Source of the DNA: JAOUGY01 sp963785075
Lineage (GTDB): Bacteria > Actinomycetota > Acidimicrobiia > Spongiisociales > ZC4RG35
Direction of reading: 5' to 3'
Length of the DNA: 64,000 bases
NCBI GenBank assembly: GCA_963785075.1
Contig: CAWATW010000006.1
Span: forward strand, 62,001 to 126,000
Below the pieces are notes generated by a model. The model saw only the letters and a list, made by a program, of their open reading frames with translations. It did not search any database and had not been told where the DNA came from. A program made the position numbers and the translations under genes. Position 1 is the first letter of the stretch. Each line of letters opens with the position of its first letter. Positions 49,021-58,624 of this stretch are shown here, piece after piece.

Positions 49021-49476
49021 TCAACCGGGGACAGGCACCAGGCGAAGGGCGTCGGAGACATCACCCTGACGGCAGTCGAACAGCACCCGGGGATCGACGT
49101 ACTCGCCGTCGATGCGAAGCGACAGGTGTACGCCGGGAACATCGTGCGGCGCCCCGGCGAGGGCGAGCCGTTCGCCGCGATCCACCCGCTCGCCTCGCGA
49201 CGCCGAACGGTCGGACAGATAGGAGACGGTCGACACCAGGCCTCGGCCGTGATCGATCGATACGGACAGCCGACCGGCGACGGCCCCGGCGAACGTCACG
49301 GTGCCATCGGCAACGGCATTCACGCGTGCGCCGACCGGTGCGGCGTAGTCGACTCCCCAATGACCGGCGTAGCGCCCGACCGGAGCGAACGCGGCAACGA
49401 CGGGGCCATCGACCGGCGGAGCAGCCGCCGGGCACAACGAAACAGATACGACCACTGCCAGCAGCGACGACCACAT
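49021..49476 (-). CDS. Secreted M23/LytM-domain protein, probably catalytically inactive
   Basis: 151 residues. Residues 1-20 are a hydrophobic signal peptide. The rest is a LytM domain: GHWGVDYAAP with His-39 and Asp-43 (two zinc ligands), DHGRGL with His-76, and VHLSLR. The last motif should be HxH. Here it is His-117-Leu-Ser-119, so the third zinc ligand is Ser. Degenerate LytM proteins (EnvC, NlpD) activate amidases and do not cut peptidoglycan themselves; a similar role is possible. ATG 49474-49476 follows GGGAGAGG. It is divergent from the GAPDH-like gene. Confidence 0.87.
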   Translation of the reverse strand: MWSSLLAVVVSVSLCPAAAPPVDGPVVAAFAPVGRYAGHWGVDYAAPVGARVNAVADGTVTFAGAVAGRLSVSIDHGRGLVSTVSYLSDRSASRGERVDRGERLALAGAPHDVPGVHLSLRIDGEYVDPRVLFDCRQGDVSDALRLVPVPG

Positions 49477-49663
49477 ATTCCGACCTCTCCCGCACACCAC
49501 CAACCGTTCGAAGTCGGGTGAGTCGCCCGATACCGATACGCTGCTCGGCCAACGTACAGGCGCTGGGACTACGTGGGAAGGGGCCCACGACCTCGCATGA
49601 TCTGGACGCAGCCCGACCCGACTAGCGTTGAGGGATATCGCCGATTCTCCCAAGGGGTTTTCA

Positions 49664-50685
49664 ATGGCACGTGCACGCATCGGCCTGATGGGTTTTGGGC
49701 GTATCGGTCGCAACGTGTTCCGTATGGTTCATGACCATCCGGAGCTCGAAATCGCGGCCATCGCCGACATCTCTGATCCGGCCGGACTCACCTACCTACT
49801 CAAGTACGACTCGATCTACGGACGATTCCCGGTCCCGGTGGAACACACCGACGGTGCGCTCTTCCTCGATGGGCGCCGGATCCCGTTCCTGGAGGCGAAG
49901 GAGCCCGGGGACGCCGACTGGGCTGCACTCGACGTCGACATCGTCGTCCAGGCCACCGGGTCCTACCGGACGCGCGAGTGGTGTCAGAAGCACCTCGACG
50001 CCGGGGCACGGAACGTGATCCTGGCGTCGACTCCCGACACTCCAGGCGACATTCCGATCCTCTTGAAGGGCACCAACGACGAGATCCTCGACGAGGATCC
50101 CAGCATCGTGTCGCTCGGATCCAACACGTCGAACGCGCTCGCTCCGATCCTCCGCATCCTCGATGCGTCCTTCGGCCTGGAACGGGCGTTCTTCACCGTC
50201 GTGCATGCGATGACGAACTCTCAGCGATTGGCCGACGTGCCGACCGACGGTTTTCGACAGAGCCGAGCGGCGGGCGAGAACATCATCCCGGCCGAGACCA
50301 ACTCTGGTGAAATCCTCGTTCAGGTCTGCCCGGAGTTCGACGGCAAGCTGTCCGGAGTGGCACTCAACGTTCCGGTCTCCGACGGATCCACCGTCGACCT
50401 GGTGGCTGAGGTGAAGACAGGCGCAACGGTGGAGGCGGTGAACGCGGCGATCCGTTCCGCCACGGAAGCCTCGTACTCGGGCATCATCGAATTCTCAGCC
50501 GATCCGATCGTGTCGTCGGATGTCCACGATTCGACGCACAGCGGCGTGTTCGACAGCCTCGCCACGATGGTGATGGATGACACGCTGGTGAAGACCATCA
50601 CCTGGTTCAACAATGGTTGGGGTTACACGGCCCGCCTCGTGGAAGTGGCCTCAGCGATGGCGCAGGCCAAAGAAGGAGCAACGGC

Positions 50686-50689
<4 letters not shown>
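49664..50689 (+). CDS. GAPDH-like protein lacking the catalytic cysteine
   Basis: 341 residues, alignable without gaps to the canonical gap product encoded next. NAD-binding GFGRIGR (10-16) is kept. The active-site segment that reads SNASCTTNCLAP in the neighbour reads SLGSNTSNALAP (150-161) here. The catalytic Cys-154 is Asn, and the second Cys is Ala. His-181 is retained. Without the thiol it cannot form the hemithioacetal, so it should be inactive as GAPDH. It may form mixed tetramers with the downstream enzyme, or have another role. ATG 49664 follows AAGGGG; its stop overlaps the gap start by ATGA. Confidence 0.93.
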
Positions 50690-51702
<1,013 letters not shown>

Positions 51703-51762
51703 CCATCGGGCCGCCAGAGGCAACCAACATACAGGGAGTGGGCCCAACCCACGGGCGGGTAC

Positions 51763-51789
51763 CGGTCGGCGGGCGTAGCCCGCCGACCG
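51763..51789. terminator. Bidirectional terminator-like hairpin, 12-bp perfect stem
   Basis: CGGTCGGCGGGC and GCCCGCCGACCG pair perfectly around the 3-base loop GTA. It lies between gap (ends 51702) and the convergent response regulator (ends 51792). No U-run follows in either direction, but stem length and position suggest a shared terminator. Confidence 0.7.
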
Positions 51790-51791
51790 CT

Positions 51792-52157
51792 CTATGCGAG
51801 GAGGTCGAGGACCGTTTGGCGGAAGTCGTTCGGTTGGAACGGCTTCGTCACGAATGCGTCGGCTCCACCCTCGTCGGCACGGCGACGGGATTCTTCTTCG
51901 GCATGTGCGGTGAGGACGACGACCGGGAGCCCCTTCGTGGCGCTGTCGCTTCGGATGTGGTCCAAGACCTGCCACCCGTCCATGCCAGGGAGCCCGATGT
52001 CGAGCACCAACAGATCAGGCGATTCGGAACGAACCGCCGCCAGACCACTCGGACCGTCTTCACGCATCAAGATCTCGAGATCGGCAGCGCGCAGGCACAC
52101 CTCGATGAGGCGCCGGATGACGGCCGAATCTTCGATGACCAGGATTCTCTGACCCAC
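51792..52157 (-). CDS. Single-domain (CheY-like) response regulator receiver
   Basis: 121 residues, only the receiver domain. The acidic pair Glu-9/Asp-10, phospho-acceptor Asp-53 in VLDIGLPGMDG, Thr-83 in LTAH and Lys-105 in TKPF are all present, so it is phosphorylatable. There is no output domain, so it acts by protein-protein interaction or as a phosphorelay intermediate. No histidine kinase is in the window. GTG 52155-52157 follows GAGAGGA. It lies 31 bases downstream of the VWA gene, so it may be the last gene of a MoxR-VWA-receiver operon. Confidence 0.92.
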   Translation of the reverse strand: MGQRILVIEDSAVIRRLIEVCLRAADLEILMREDGPSGLAAVRSESPDLLVLDIGLPGMDGWQVLDHIRSDSATKGLPVVVLTAHAEEESRRRADEGGADAFVTKPFQPNDFRQTVLDLLA

Positions 52158-52188
52158 GGTTTTCCTCTCGACACTTTGGCTCGGGTGG

Positions 52189-53685
52189 TTAAGCCGTTTC
52201 TCGCTTCGATTGACTCATCGGCACGGGCCGGTTCCCCATTGAGCGGAATCTACGCCTTCCTGGATGAAGCGGCTGAGAGGCCACCTGCTCGACGAATTCC
52301 TCGAGCTGCCTGAGGTTTCGCACCTCGAAGACATCGTCGCACCACACAGAATATCGGGACATCACAGAATCCCCCGAGTCCCAGTAGGCGCGTGGCTCAG
52401 GGTTGAGCCAGTACACGGCCTGTGCGACCTCCGCCACCTCTCCCAGGAACTGGGCGCGGGGCTCTCGATAGTTGTTGCGGGCGTCACCGGCGATGATCAG
52501 GGTCGATCGCGCTGTGATCTCCCGGCGGAACCTCGAAGCGAACTGCTCGAAGGCGTGGCCGTAGTCGGAATGCCCGTCGAGCCACACGACATCGGCCTCG
52601 GTGCTGATCCGGGTGAGCGCTTCGGAGAAGTCGGTGCCAGGCTTGAGATAGTCGGTCACCTCATCGACCGCATCGACGAACACGAAGGATCGCAACCTCG
52701 AGAACTGGGTGGACATCGCATACGTGAACTGCAGCGTGAAACGAGCGAAGGTGGCCATCGAACCCGAGATGTCACAGAGGAGGAACACCTCGGGGCGGTG
52801 TGGCCTGGTCGTCTTGAACTTGGGATCGATCGGCACTCCACCGGCGGCGAGCGAGGCCCGCATCGTCTTCCGGAAGTCCAGTCTTCCTGTCCGGGCCAGC
52901 CGACGACGTTGAGCAAGCCTGGCAGCCAGCTTGCGTGTCAGCGGCTCGATCACCGACTCGAGACCACGAAGATCGGTTCGGGTGGCGTGCATGAGATCGA
53001 TGTCTTCGATCAAGGGCTGGCGCAGCGTCTTGGCCACGGCCTCGTGACCGCGGTCCTCGACGAGCCGCCGTCGGATCTCCGCCTGTATCTCTTCTCGGAG
53101 CCGCTCGATGAGGGCCGATACCTCCTCGGACCTGAGACGGCGCTCGAGCTCATCGATCACCTCGTTGTCACCGGCCATGAACGCTTCGAGAAGCCGCTCC
53201 TGCAGGCTTTCGACGTCCAGTTGTCGCATGGTGCGGTACAGGTAATAGGTGCCTCCGACCGGTCGGCCCGGTTCCATCCCGGCCAGGGAATCCACGGCCA
53301 TCTTGGCCAGCCGGCGCATCTCTTCGTAGTCCTGGCCGGCGAGGGCCGCAAACATCGCTTCGATCAACTCTTCGGCGCTCATGTCGCCACCGCCACCACC
53401 GGACGCTTCGCCATCGCCGGTCCAGGTGGGGCGAGAAGAGCGTTCCGGGTCGTCGGGCTCGGCCGGAAGACGCCGGTCGGCGAAGAACACCTCGAAGACC
53501 GTGTCGAACGCCGGCTGATGGCGCGCATTCTTCACCATCGTGGCCCCAAGCGTCGCTTTCAGAGAATCCCGATCTCCCAGGTCGATGTGACCGATCGCGT
53601 CCATGGCGTCGATAGCTTCCACCATCGAGACCGGGATCCCCGCCCTGCGAAGCTCCTGAACGAAATCCGTCAAGAGGGAGATCAC
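52189..53685 (-). CDS. VWA domain protein, CoxE-like
   Basis: 498 residues. The N-terminal helical domain is of CoxE type (DFVQELRRAGIPVSMVEAIDA), followed by a glycine-rich linker at 93-101 and a long charged helical region. The C-terminal von Willebrand A domain carries the MIDAS motif DISGS (305-309). CoxE works with the MoxR-type ATPase CoxD to mature the molybdenum-copper centre of CO dehydrogenase; the companion ATPase is just upstream. Two molybdenum hydroxylases elsewhere in the window are possible clients (inference). The start GTG 53685 lies inside a perfect 16-bp palindrome (53678-53712), which could occlude translation. Confidence 0.88.
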   Translation of the reverse strand: MISLLTDFVQELRRAGIPVSMVEAIDAMDAIGHIDLGDRDSLKATLGATMVKNARHQPAFDTVFEVFFADRRLPAEPDDPERSSRPTWTGDGEASGGGGGDMSAEELIEAMFAALAGQDYEEMRRLAKMAVDSLAGMEPGRPVGGTYYLYRTMRQLDVESLQERLLEAFMAGDNEVIDELERRLRSEEVSALIERLREEIQAEIRRRLVEDRGHEAVAKTLRQPLIEDIDLMHATRTDLRGLESVIEPLTRKLAARLAQRRRLARTGRLDFRKTMRASLAAGGVPIDPKFKTTRPHRPEVFLLCDISGSMATFARFTLQFTYAMSTQFSRLRSFVFVDAVDEVTDYLKPGTDFSEALTRISTEADVVWLDGHSDYGHAFEQFASRFRREITARSTLIIAGDARNNYREPRAQFLGEVAEVAQAVYWLNPEPRAYWDSGDSVMSRYSVWCDDVFEVRNLRQLEEFVEQVASQPLHPGRRRFRSMGNRPVPMSQSKRETA

Positions 53686-53712
53686 CCTCCGCCCCCGGCG
53701 GAGGGTGATCTC
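53678..53712. repeat. Perfect palindrome, 16-bp arms and 3-base loop, over a start codon
   Basis: GAGATCACCCTCCGCC (53678-53693) and its exact complement (53697-53712) flank CCC. On the minus-strand mRNA this forms a 16-bp hairpin containing the VWA gene's GTG start and its GGAGG. A heptamer repeat begins at the very next base. It may be a translational control hairpin or a binding site. Confidence 0.8.
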
Positions 53713-53761
53713 AGTAGCGAGTACTGAGTACCGAGTACTGAATACTCAGTACCTAGTACCT
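53713..53761. repeat. Intergenic heptanucleotide repeat, AGTACTG family, seven units
   Basis: Seven 7-base units in perfect register: AGTAGCG, AGTACTG, AGTACCG, AGTACTG, AATACTC, AGTACCT, AGTACCT. The AGTACTG unit is the one found at 5583-5595. The tract fills the gap between the MoxR stop and the palindrome upstream of the VWA gene. Confidence 0.9.
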
Positions 53762-53782
53762 GAGGCCGACCAGACCGTGGGC

Positions 53783-54640
53783 TCACGAACCCAATTCCTT
53801 CAACGCCCGTTCGATGTCGGTCTGGTACTTCAGGAGAACGTGAGCGGTGTCTGCGATGACGTCGTTGTCGATGTGATCGATTCCAAGAGCAAGCAGCGTG
53901 TGCGCCCAATCGAGGGTCTCCGACACCGAGGGAGCCTTCTTCAGGTCCATCGTCCGCACCGACCGGGCGACACGGGCGATCTCGCCCGCCAGGCGCTCCG
54001 GCAGATCCGGGATGCGAGCAAGCAGGATCTCCTGCTCCCGCTCCTGCGTGGGGTAGCCGATGTGAAGGAACAGGCAGCGACGCTTGAGGGCTTCGGACAG
54101 CTCTCTCGTGTTGTTGGACGTCAGCAACACGAGCGGGGTGGTGGACGCCCTGATGGTTCCGAGCTCGGGGATCGACACCTGGAAATCGGACAGGACCTCG
54201 AGCAGGAGCGCCTCGGTCTCCAATTCCACCCGGTCGATCTCGTCGATGAGCAGGACCACGGGCTCTTCCGATCGGATCGCCTCGAGCAAGGGCCGGGTCA
54301 GAAGGAAGTCCTCCGAAAAGATGTCGCCCTCGATCTCCTGCCAGTCATGGCCTTCGTCGGCCTGGATTCGGAGCAGCTGCTTCTTGTAGTTCCACTCGTA
54401 CAGCGCGCGCGACTCGTCGAGACCCTCGTAGCACTGCAGCCGAATGAGACGCCGTCCCGAGATCGCAGCGAGCGACTTGGCGAGCTCGGTCTTGCCGACG
54501 CCGGCTGGGCCTTCGACCAGCACTGGCTTGCCGAGACGATTGGCGAGGAACGAGACCTGCGCGATCCGCGCATCGGCCAGGTAGTCGACGGTGCGGAGGG
54601 CGTCGCTCAGGATCGTCGGGGACTGGAACGGGTCGGACAA
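53783..54640 (-). CDS. MoxR-type AAA+ ATPase, CoxD-like
   Basis: 285 residues. Walker A GPAGVGKT is at residues 44-51, Walker B LLIDEID at 130-136, and a sensor 1-type Asn follows in VLLTSNNTRE. The arginine-finger region ALKRRC fits MoxR ATPases. Such ATPases pair with a VWA protein to remodel or metallate client enzymes; here the VWA gene follows after a 97-base gap. The start is TTG 54638-54640 with GGAG at suitable distance. It is divergent from trkA. Confidence 0.92.
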   Translation of the reverse strand: MSDPFQSPTILSDALRTVDYLADARIAQVSFLANRLGKPVLVEGPAGVGKTELAKSLAAISGRRLIRLQCYEGLDESRALYEWNYKKQLLRIQADEGHDWQEIEGDIFSEDFLLTRPLLEAIRSEEPVVLLIDEIDRVELETEALLLEVLSDFQVSIPELGTIRASTTPLVLLTSNNTRELSEALKRRCLFLHIGYPTQEREQEILLARIPDLPERLAGEIARVARSVRTMDLKKAPSVSETLDWAHTLLALGIDHIDNDVIADTAHVLLKYQTDIERALKELGS

Positions 54641-54812
54641 TTCAGGCTCCGGAAGGCGGGGACCTCATCACTCTACCGGCAGGAGAGGGCTGATTCGTCG
54701 GCGGTCCCACGACATCGTGACCTCCTGGCCGGCTGACACCTGGCGTTTCTGGCCGGACCCATGGGACCGGGTAGTCTGATCCGCCACACCCCAAGCCCAT
54801 CCCAGGTCATTC

Positions 54813-56147
54813 ATGCGGATCGTCATCGTCGGAGCCGGAGCGGTCGGCTCGTACCTCGCACAACGTCTCTCTGCCGACGGTCAGGACGTCGTCATCATCG
54901 AAGACGATGAGGAGCGAGCGGCCGAGCTCCAGGATCGGATCGACGCCCTCGTCATCTCCGGAAATGGCGCATCGCCGGCCACCCTCGAGGAGGCCGGTGT
55001 CAGCCGATCCGACCTCCTGATCGCCGTTTCGAACTCCGACGGAGCCAATGTGCTCGCGTGCCACGTTGCGGCCGAACTCGGCGTGAAGCGAACAGTCGCC
55101 CGGGTCGAGGACCCCGACATGAGGGAGGCGCTCGCCGGGCTCGAGGTCGACTTCGTGATCGACCCTGGCGAAGCAGCCGCCCATGAGCTCTTGGCGCTCG
55201 TCCGCCAGTCCGGGGTTTCGGAACTGGTGGAGTTCGGTGGAGGACGTCTGGTGCTCGTGGGAGCGACCATCCCCCCGGGGGCGCCCCTCGTCGGGCGAAG
55301 CCTGAACCAGCTTCGTCGAGTGCAATGGGGGTGGGAGTGGGTGGTGACCGCGATCGTTCGCCACGGCACCACGATCGTCGCTCACGGCGACACGGTGATC
55401 GAGCCTGGCGACCACGTGCTCCTGATGGTGGCCGCTGGTGATGTCGAGCGATCGATCACGCTGCTCGGTGTGAGCCATCACACCATCCGACGAGTGATCA
55501 TCCTCGGGTCGACCAGGCTGGCCGACCTCACAGCCGGGCTGTGCCTGGAGGCGGGGTTCGAGGTGGCGATCATCGACAACGATCAGGACCGATGCCGCAA
55601 GATGGCCGCCCACCACGCCAAGGCGTTGGTACTGTGTGACGACCCCACCAATCCCCGCTCGATCGAAGGCCTCGAGATCGACGACGGGGATGCGGTCCTT
55701 GCTCTGACAGGGTGGGACGAGGTCAATATCCTCGGATGCCTGGTGGCCAAGGCCCTCGGAGTCTCGACGACGGTGTCGAGGTTCAACCGGATCGAATACG
55801 TGTCACTCCTCGGTGGCGTCGGCATCGACGCCGCCGTGTCGAGCCGACTGATCGCGGCCGGCGCCATCCTGAGGTTCGTTCGGCGGGGCCGGATCCACAG
55901 CGTCGTGACGTTCCGCGATACCGACGCCGAGGCGATAGAGCTCGAGGTGGAGGGTCAATCCCGAGCGATCGGGCGCAAGGTCGTAGACCTGGGCATGCCC
56001 CGCGGAGCGGTCATCGGTGGAATCGTCAGGGATGAGGACACGTTCGTGCCGACCGGTTCGTCGGTGATCGAGCGTGGCGACCGGGTGATCGTCTTCTCGA
56101 TGCCGGCATGCATCGGGTCCGTCGAAGAGCTGTTCGGTCGAGAGTGA
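54813..56147 (+). CDS. trkA: Trk system potassium uptake protein TrkA (two RCK modules)
   Basis: 444 residues, the full tandem TrkA layout: RCK_N (MRIVIVGAGAVGSYLAQRL, NAD-binding GxGxxG), RCK_C, a second RCK_N near residue 228 (RVIILGSTRLAD, an eroded glycine motif) and a second RCK_C. It is a peripheral membrane gating subunit that binds nucleotides and controls TrkH. The first module has an intact GAGAVG; the second lacks it. ATG 54813; the stop overlaps trkH by GTGA. This arrangement makes a complete K+ uptake unit. Confidence 0.94.
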   Translation: MRIVIVGAGAVGSYLAQRLSADGQDVVIIEDDEERAAELQDRIDALVISGNGASPATLEEAGVSRSDLLIAVSNSDGANVLACHVAAELGVKRTVARVEDPDMREALAGLEVDFVIDPGEAAAHELLALVRQSGVSELVEFGGGRLVLVGATIPPGAPLVGRSLNQLRRVQWGWEWVVTAIVRHGTTIVAHGDTVIEPGDHVLLMVAAGDVERSITLLGVSHHTIRRVIILGSTRLADLTAGLCLEAGFEVAIIDNDQDRCRKMAAHHAKALVLCDDPTNPRSIEGLEIDDGDAVLALTGWDEVNILGCLVAKALGVSTTVSRFNRIEYVSLLGGVGIDAAVSSRLIAAGAILRFVRRGRIHSVVTFRDTDAEAIELEVEGQSRAIGRKVVDLGMPRGAVIGGIVRDEDTFVPTGSSVIERGDRVIVFSMPACIGSVEELFGRE

Positions 56148-57643
56148 CCGAGTTCCGGACGCCCCGACCCTCCGCCAAGAGGCGTCCCTCGATGGCCCGA
56201 CGTCTCGCCTTGATCATCGGGGCGGTGGTCGGCGCGGGAGGGGCGACCATGCTGCCTGCCGCCGTCGTCTCGCTGATCTATCGAGAGGTCGCCGTGGCGG
56301 GGGGCATCGCCCTGGCCGCAGCACTGACGATCGGGGCAGGTTGGCTGATGTGGAAGTTCTTCGGTCGCCAGGGGGTGATAACCACGAAGGAAGGTTTCGC
56401 CACGGTCGGTCTCTCATGGTTCGCACTCTCGGCATTCGGGGCTCTCCCCTATCTCATCACAGGAACGATTCCTGGGATCACCAATGCCTTCTTCGAAACG
56501 GCCTCGGGACTCACGACGACTGGCGCCTCCATCCTCACCGACCCCTCGGCCATGCCGTACGGAATCTTGTTCTGGAGGTCGACCACACAATGGATCGGCG
56601 GTATGGGCGTGATCGTGCTCTCGGTGGCGATCCTCCCGTTGCTCGGGGCAGGGGGCGTCCAGCTCGCTCGGGCCGAGTCGCCGGGCCCGGCCCCCGACCG
56701 CCTCACGCCTCGATTCCAGCAGACCGCGAAGCGCCTGTGGCTGTTGTACGCCGCCATAACGCTGGTCGAGATCGTCTTCCTGTGGGTAGGCGAGATGACG
56801 CTGTTCGAAGCGATCAATCACTCGTTCACCACCATGTCGACCGGCGGATTCGGCACCGAGCCGACGTCGGTCGGCGGGTTCAGCGCCTACACCCAGTGGG
56901 TGATCACCGTGTTCATGTTCGTCGCAGGGGCCTCGTTCGCACTGCACTATCGAGCGCTTCGCAATCCCAGAGCGTACGCCCGGTCCCCTGAGTTCGCCTT
57001 GTACGCAGTGATCGTGTTGGCGGCGATCGTCGTGATCGCCGGCGGACTCATCGGGCCCGACGTCGATGTGTCCACCGCCATTCGGGACTCGGCGTTCACG
57101 GCGGTGTCGATCATCACCACGACCGGGTTCGCCACCGCCGACTTCGGGTCATGGCGGCCTGCGCTGCAGGTCTTCATCGTCGGCCTCATGTTCCTCGGTG
57201 GTATGGCCGGCTCGACGGCCGGAGGCGTGAAGGTCTTCCGAGTCGGGCTGCTGTCGAAAGCGGCGTCGGCGGACATCCGACGGCTCGTTCATCCCCGAGG
57301 CGTGTTCGTGACCCGGTTCGGCAAGGACCCGGTGCGCGACGACATCGTCGACGGCGTGCAGTCCTTCTTCTTGTTCTACATGTTCTTGTTCATGACAGGC
57401 ACGTTCGTGCTGTCGTTCCTGGACGCCAACCTGGCCGAAGAACTCGACCTCGTCACATCTGCTTCAGCCGTGGCTGCGTCGCTCGGAAACATCGGGCCCG
57501 GGCTCGGGGAGGTCGGCCCGTCCCTTCACTTCCTCGCCATCCCACCGATCGGTCGATGGCTGCTCTCCTTCCTCATGATTGTGGGTCGGCTCGAGATCTT
57601 CCCGGTGGCGCTGCTGTTCACCAAGGACCTCTGGAAACGCTGA
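56144..57643 (+). CDS. trkH: Trk potassium transporter membrane subunit TrkH
   Basis: 499 residues with the four pore-loop repeats of the Trk/Ktr/HKT family. The filter glycines are visible in TTTGAS, FTTMSTGGFGTE, ITTTGFATADFG and LGNIGPGLG. It is an integral membrane protein with about ten hydrophobic segments, driven by the membrane potential or Na+ and gated by TrkA. GTG 56144 overlaps the trkA stop as GTGA; ATG 56192 is a possible shorter start. It is followed by a 321-base non-coding region full of repeats. Confidence 0.93.
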   Translation: MTEFRTPRPSAKRRPSMARRLALIIGAVVGAGGATMLPAAVVSLIYREVAVAGGIALAAALTIGAGWLMWKFFGRQGVITTKEGFATVGLSWFALSAFGALPYLITGTIPGITNAFFETASGLTTTGASILTDPSAMPYGILFWRSTTQWIGGMGVIVLSVAILPLLGAGGVQLARAESPGPAPDRLTPRFQQTAKRLWLLYAAITLVEIVFLWVGEMTLFEAINHSFTTMSTGGFGTEPTSVGGFSAYTQWVITVFMFVAGASFALHYRALRNPRAYARSPEFALYAVIVLAAIVVIAGGLIGPDVDVSTAIRDSAFTAVSIITTTGFATADFGSWRPALQVFIVGLMFLGGMAGSTAGGVKVFRVGLLSKAASADIRRLVHPRGVFVTRFGKDPVRDDIVDGVQSFFLFYMFLFMTGTFVLSFLDANLAEELDLVTSASAVAASLGNIGPGLGEVGPSLHFLAIPPIGRWLLSFLMIVGRLEIFPVALLFTKDLWKR

Positions 57644-57964
57644 GCTGGAAGAAGCAGGCACCGAGCAACGAGCAGGACGGGTCCGGACTTCGGACCCGAG
57701 CACCAGGCACCAAGCCAGATTGGTCCGGGGTCCGGGTCACCATCCTGCGGTCTCACCGGCAGACGTGCCGCACTCGAACGGGTCCGGGGTCCGGGTCATC
57801 ATCGAGCAGTCTCGCCGACATACGTGCCGTCCGGACCTGGGACCTGAGCGTCGTGCGCCGTGCGACCACCAACGAGCAACAGGCCTGACTGGCCGAGGTT
57901 TCCCGGGCGGTGTGGGTGCCGGCCTGCAGACCGACTACCTTTCTCCTGTTGTGGAGCGCTTCTC
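57644..57964. repeat. Non-coding 321-base region: hairpin, 59-bp tandem duplication and heptamers
   Basis: No gene is visible. A hairpin at 57678-57698 (CGGGTCCG and CGGACCCG, 5-base loop) may terminate trkH. Two 49-base copies at 57722-57770 and 57781-57829 match at 42 positions, 59 bases apart, and each opens with two GGTCCGG heptamers. Other 7-base doublets are CGAGCAA/CGAGCAG (57662), GGACCTG twice (57833), CGTGCGC/CGTGCGA (57852) and CAACGAG/CAACAGG (57870). The region ends with the leader of the next gene. Confidence 0.8.
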
Positions 57965-58624
57965 ATGCACGTTGTGATCGCCGGTACCGGGCGGGTCGGA
58001 TCGACCCTCGCCGGCTGGCTGGCCGATGACGGCCATGACGTGACGGTGATCGACAACCAGCAAGCCGCGCTCGAGAAGCTCGGCAAGGCGTTCAACGGAG
58101 CCACGCTCCTGGGCGTTGCCTACGACGTCGACATTCTGAGACGGGCCAACCTGCAGCCGGAAGACATCTTCGTTGCCGTGACGGACTCCGACAACGCAAA
58201 CCTCATGGCCGTCGAGGTCGCGAAGTCTGTGTTCGGCGTCGAACGGGCGATCGCCCGTCTCTACGACCCCGTCCGCGAAGAGTCGTACCGTTCCCTCGGA
58301 ATCCATCACGTGACGGGCACGAAACTGATCGCCAACGTCCTCTACGAGCAGATCGTCGACCAGGAGTTCGCATATCACGTCACCTTCACCGACGGCGACG
58401 TCGAAGTGGTCGAGTTCCACCTCAACGAGGATGCCGACGGGATCACGATCGACGACCTCGAGATACGCAACAAGCTCAGGGTCGCGGCCGTCCGTCGCGG
58501 CGAGCACACCTTCATCCCGCAGCGACGCTTCGAACTGCACGCGGGAGACCTGGTCGTGGCGGCCGCACGAGACGGGGTGAAGCGACGCATCGAGAGGTAT
58601 CTGGCAGAGGCGGACCGAAAATGA
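57965..58624 (+). CDS. TrkA/KtrA-like single-RCK potassium channel regulator
   Basis: 219 residues, one RCK_N domain (MHVVIAGTGRVGSTLAGWL with the glycine motif; acidic Asp ending strand 2 in VTVIDN) and one RCK_C domain. It is half the size of the upstream TrkA, as in the mycobacterial ceoB/ceoC pair, where two single-RCK proteins form a heteromeric gating ring. ATG 57965 is chosen; upstream in-frame codons lie in repeat DNA. The stop overlaps the next RCK gene by ATGA. Confidence 0.92.
   Translation: MHVVIAGTGRVGSTLAGWLADDGHDVTVIDNQQAALEKLGKAFNGATLLGVAYDVDILRRANLQPEDIFVAVTDSDNANLMAVEVAKSVFGVERAIARLYDPVREESYRSLGIHHVTGTKLIANVLYEQIVDQEFAYHVTFTDGDVEVVEFHLNEDADGITIDDLEIRNKLRVAAVRRGEHTFIPQRRFELHAGDLVVAAARDGVKRRIERYLAEADRK

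Noticed and set aside
53713..53761. CRISPR array or transposon end
   Set aside because: Units are 7 bases with no spacers, no cas or transposase genes, and the same type of tract occurs in many gaps.
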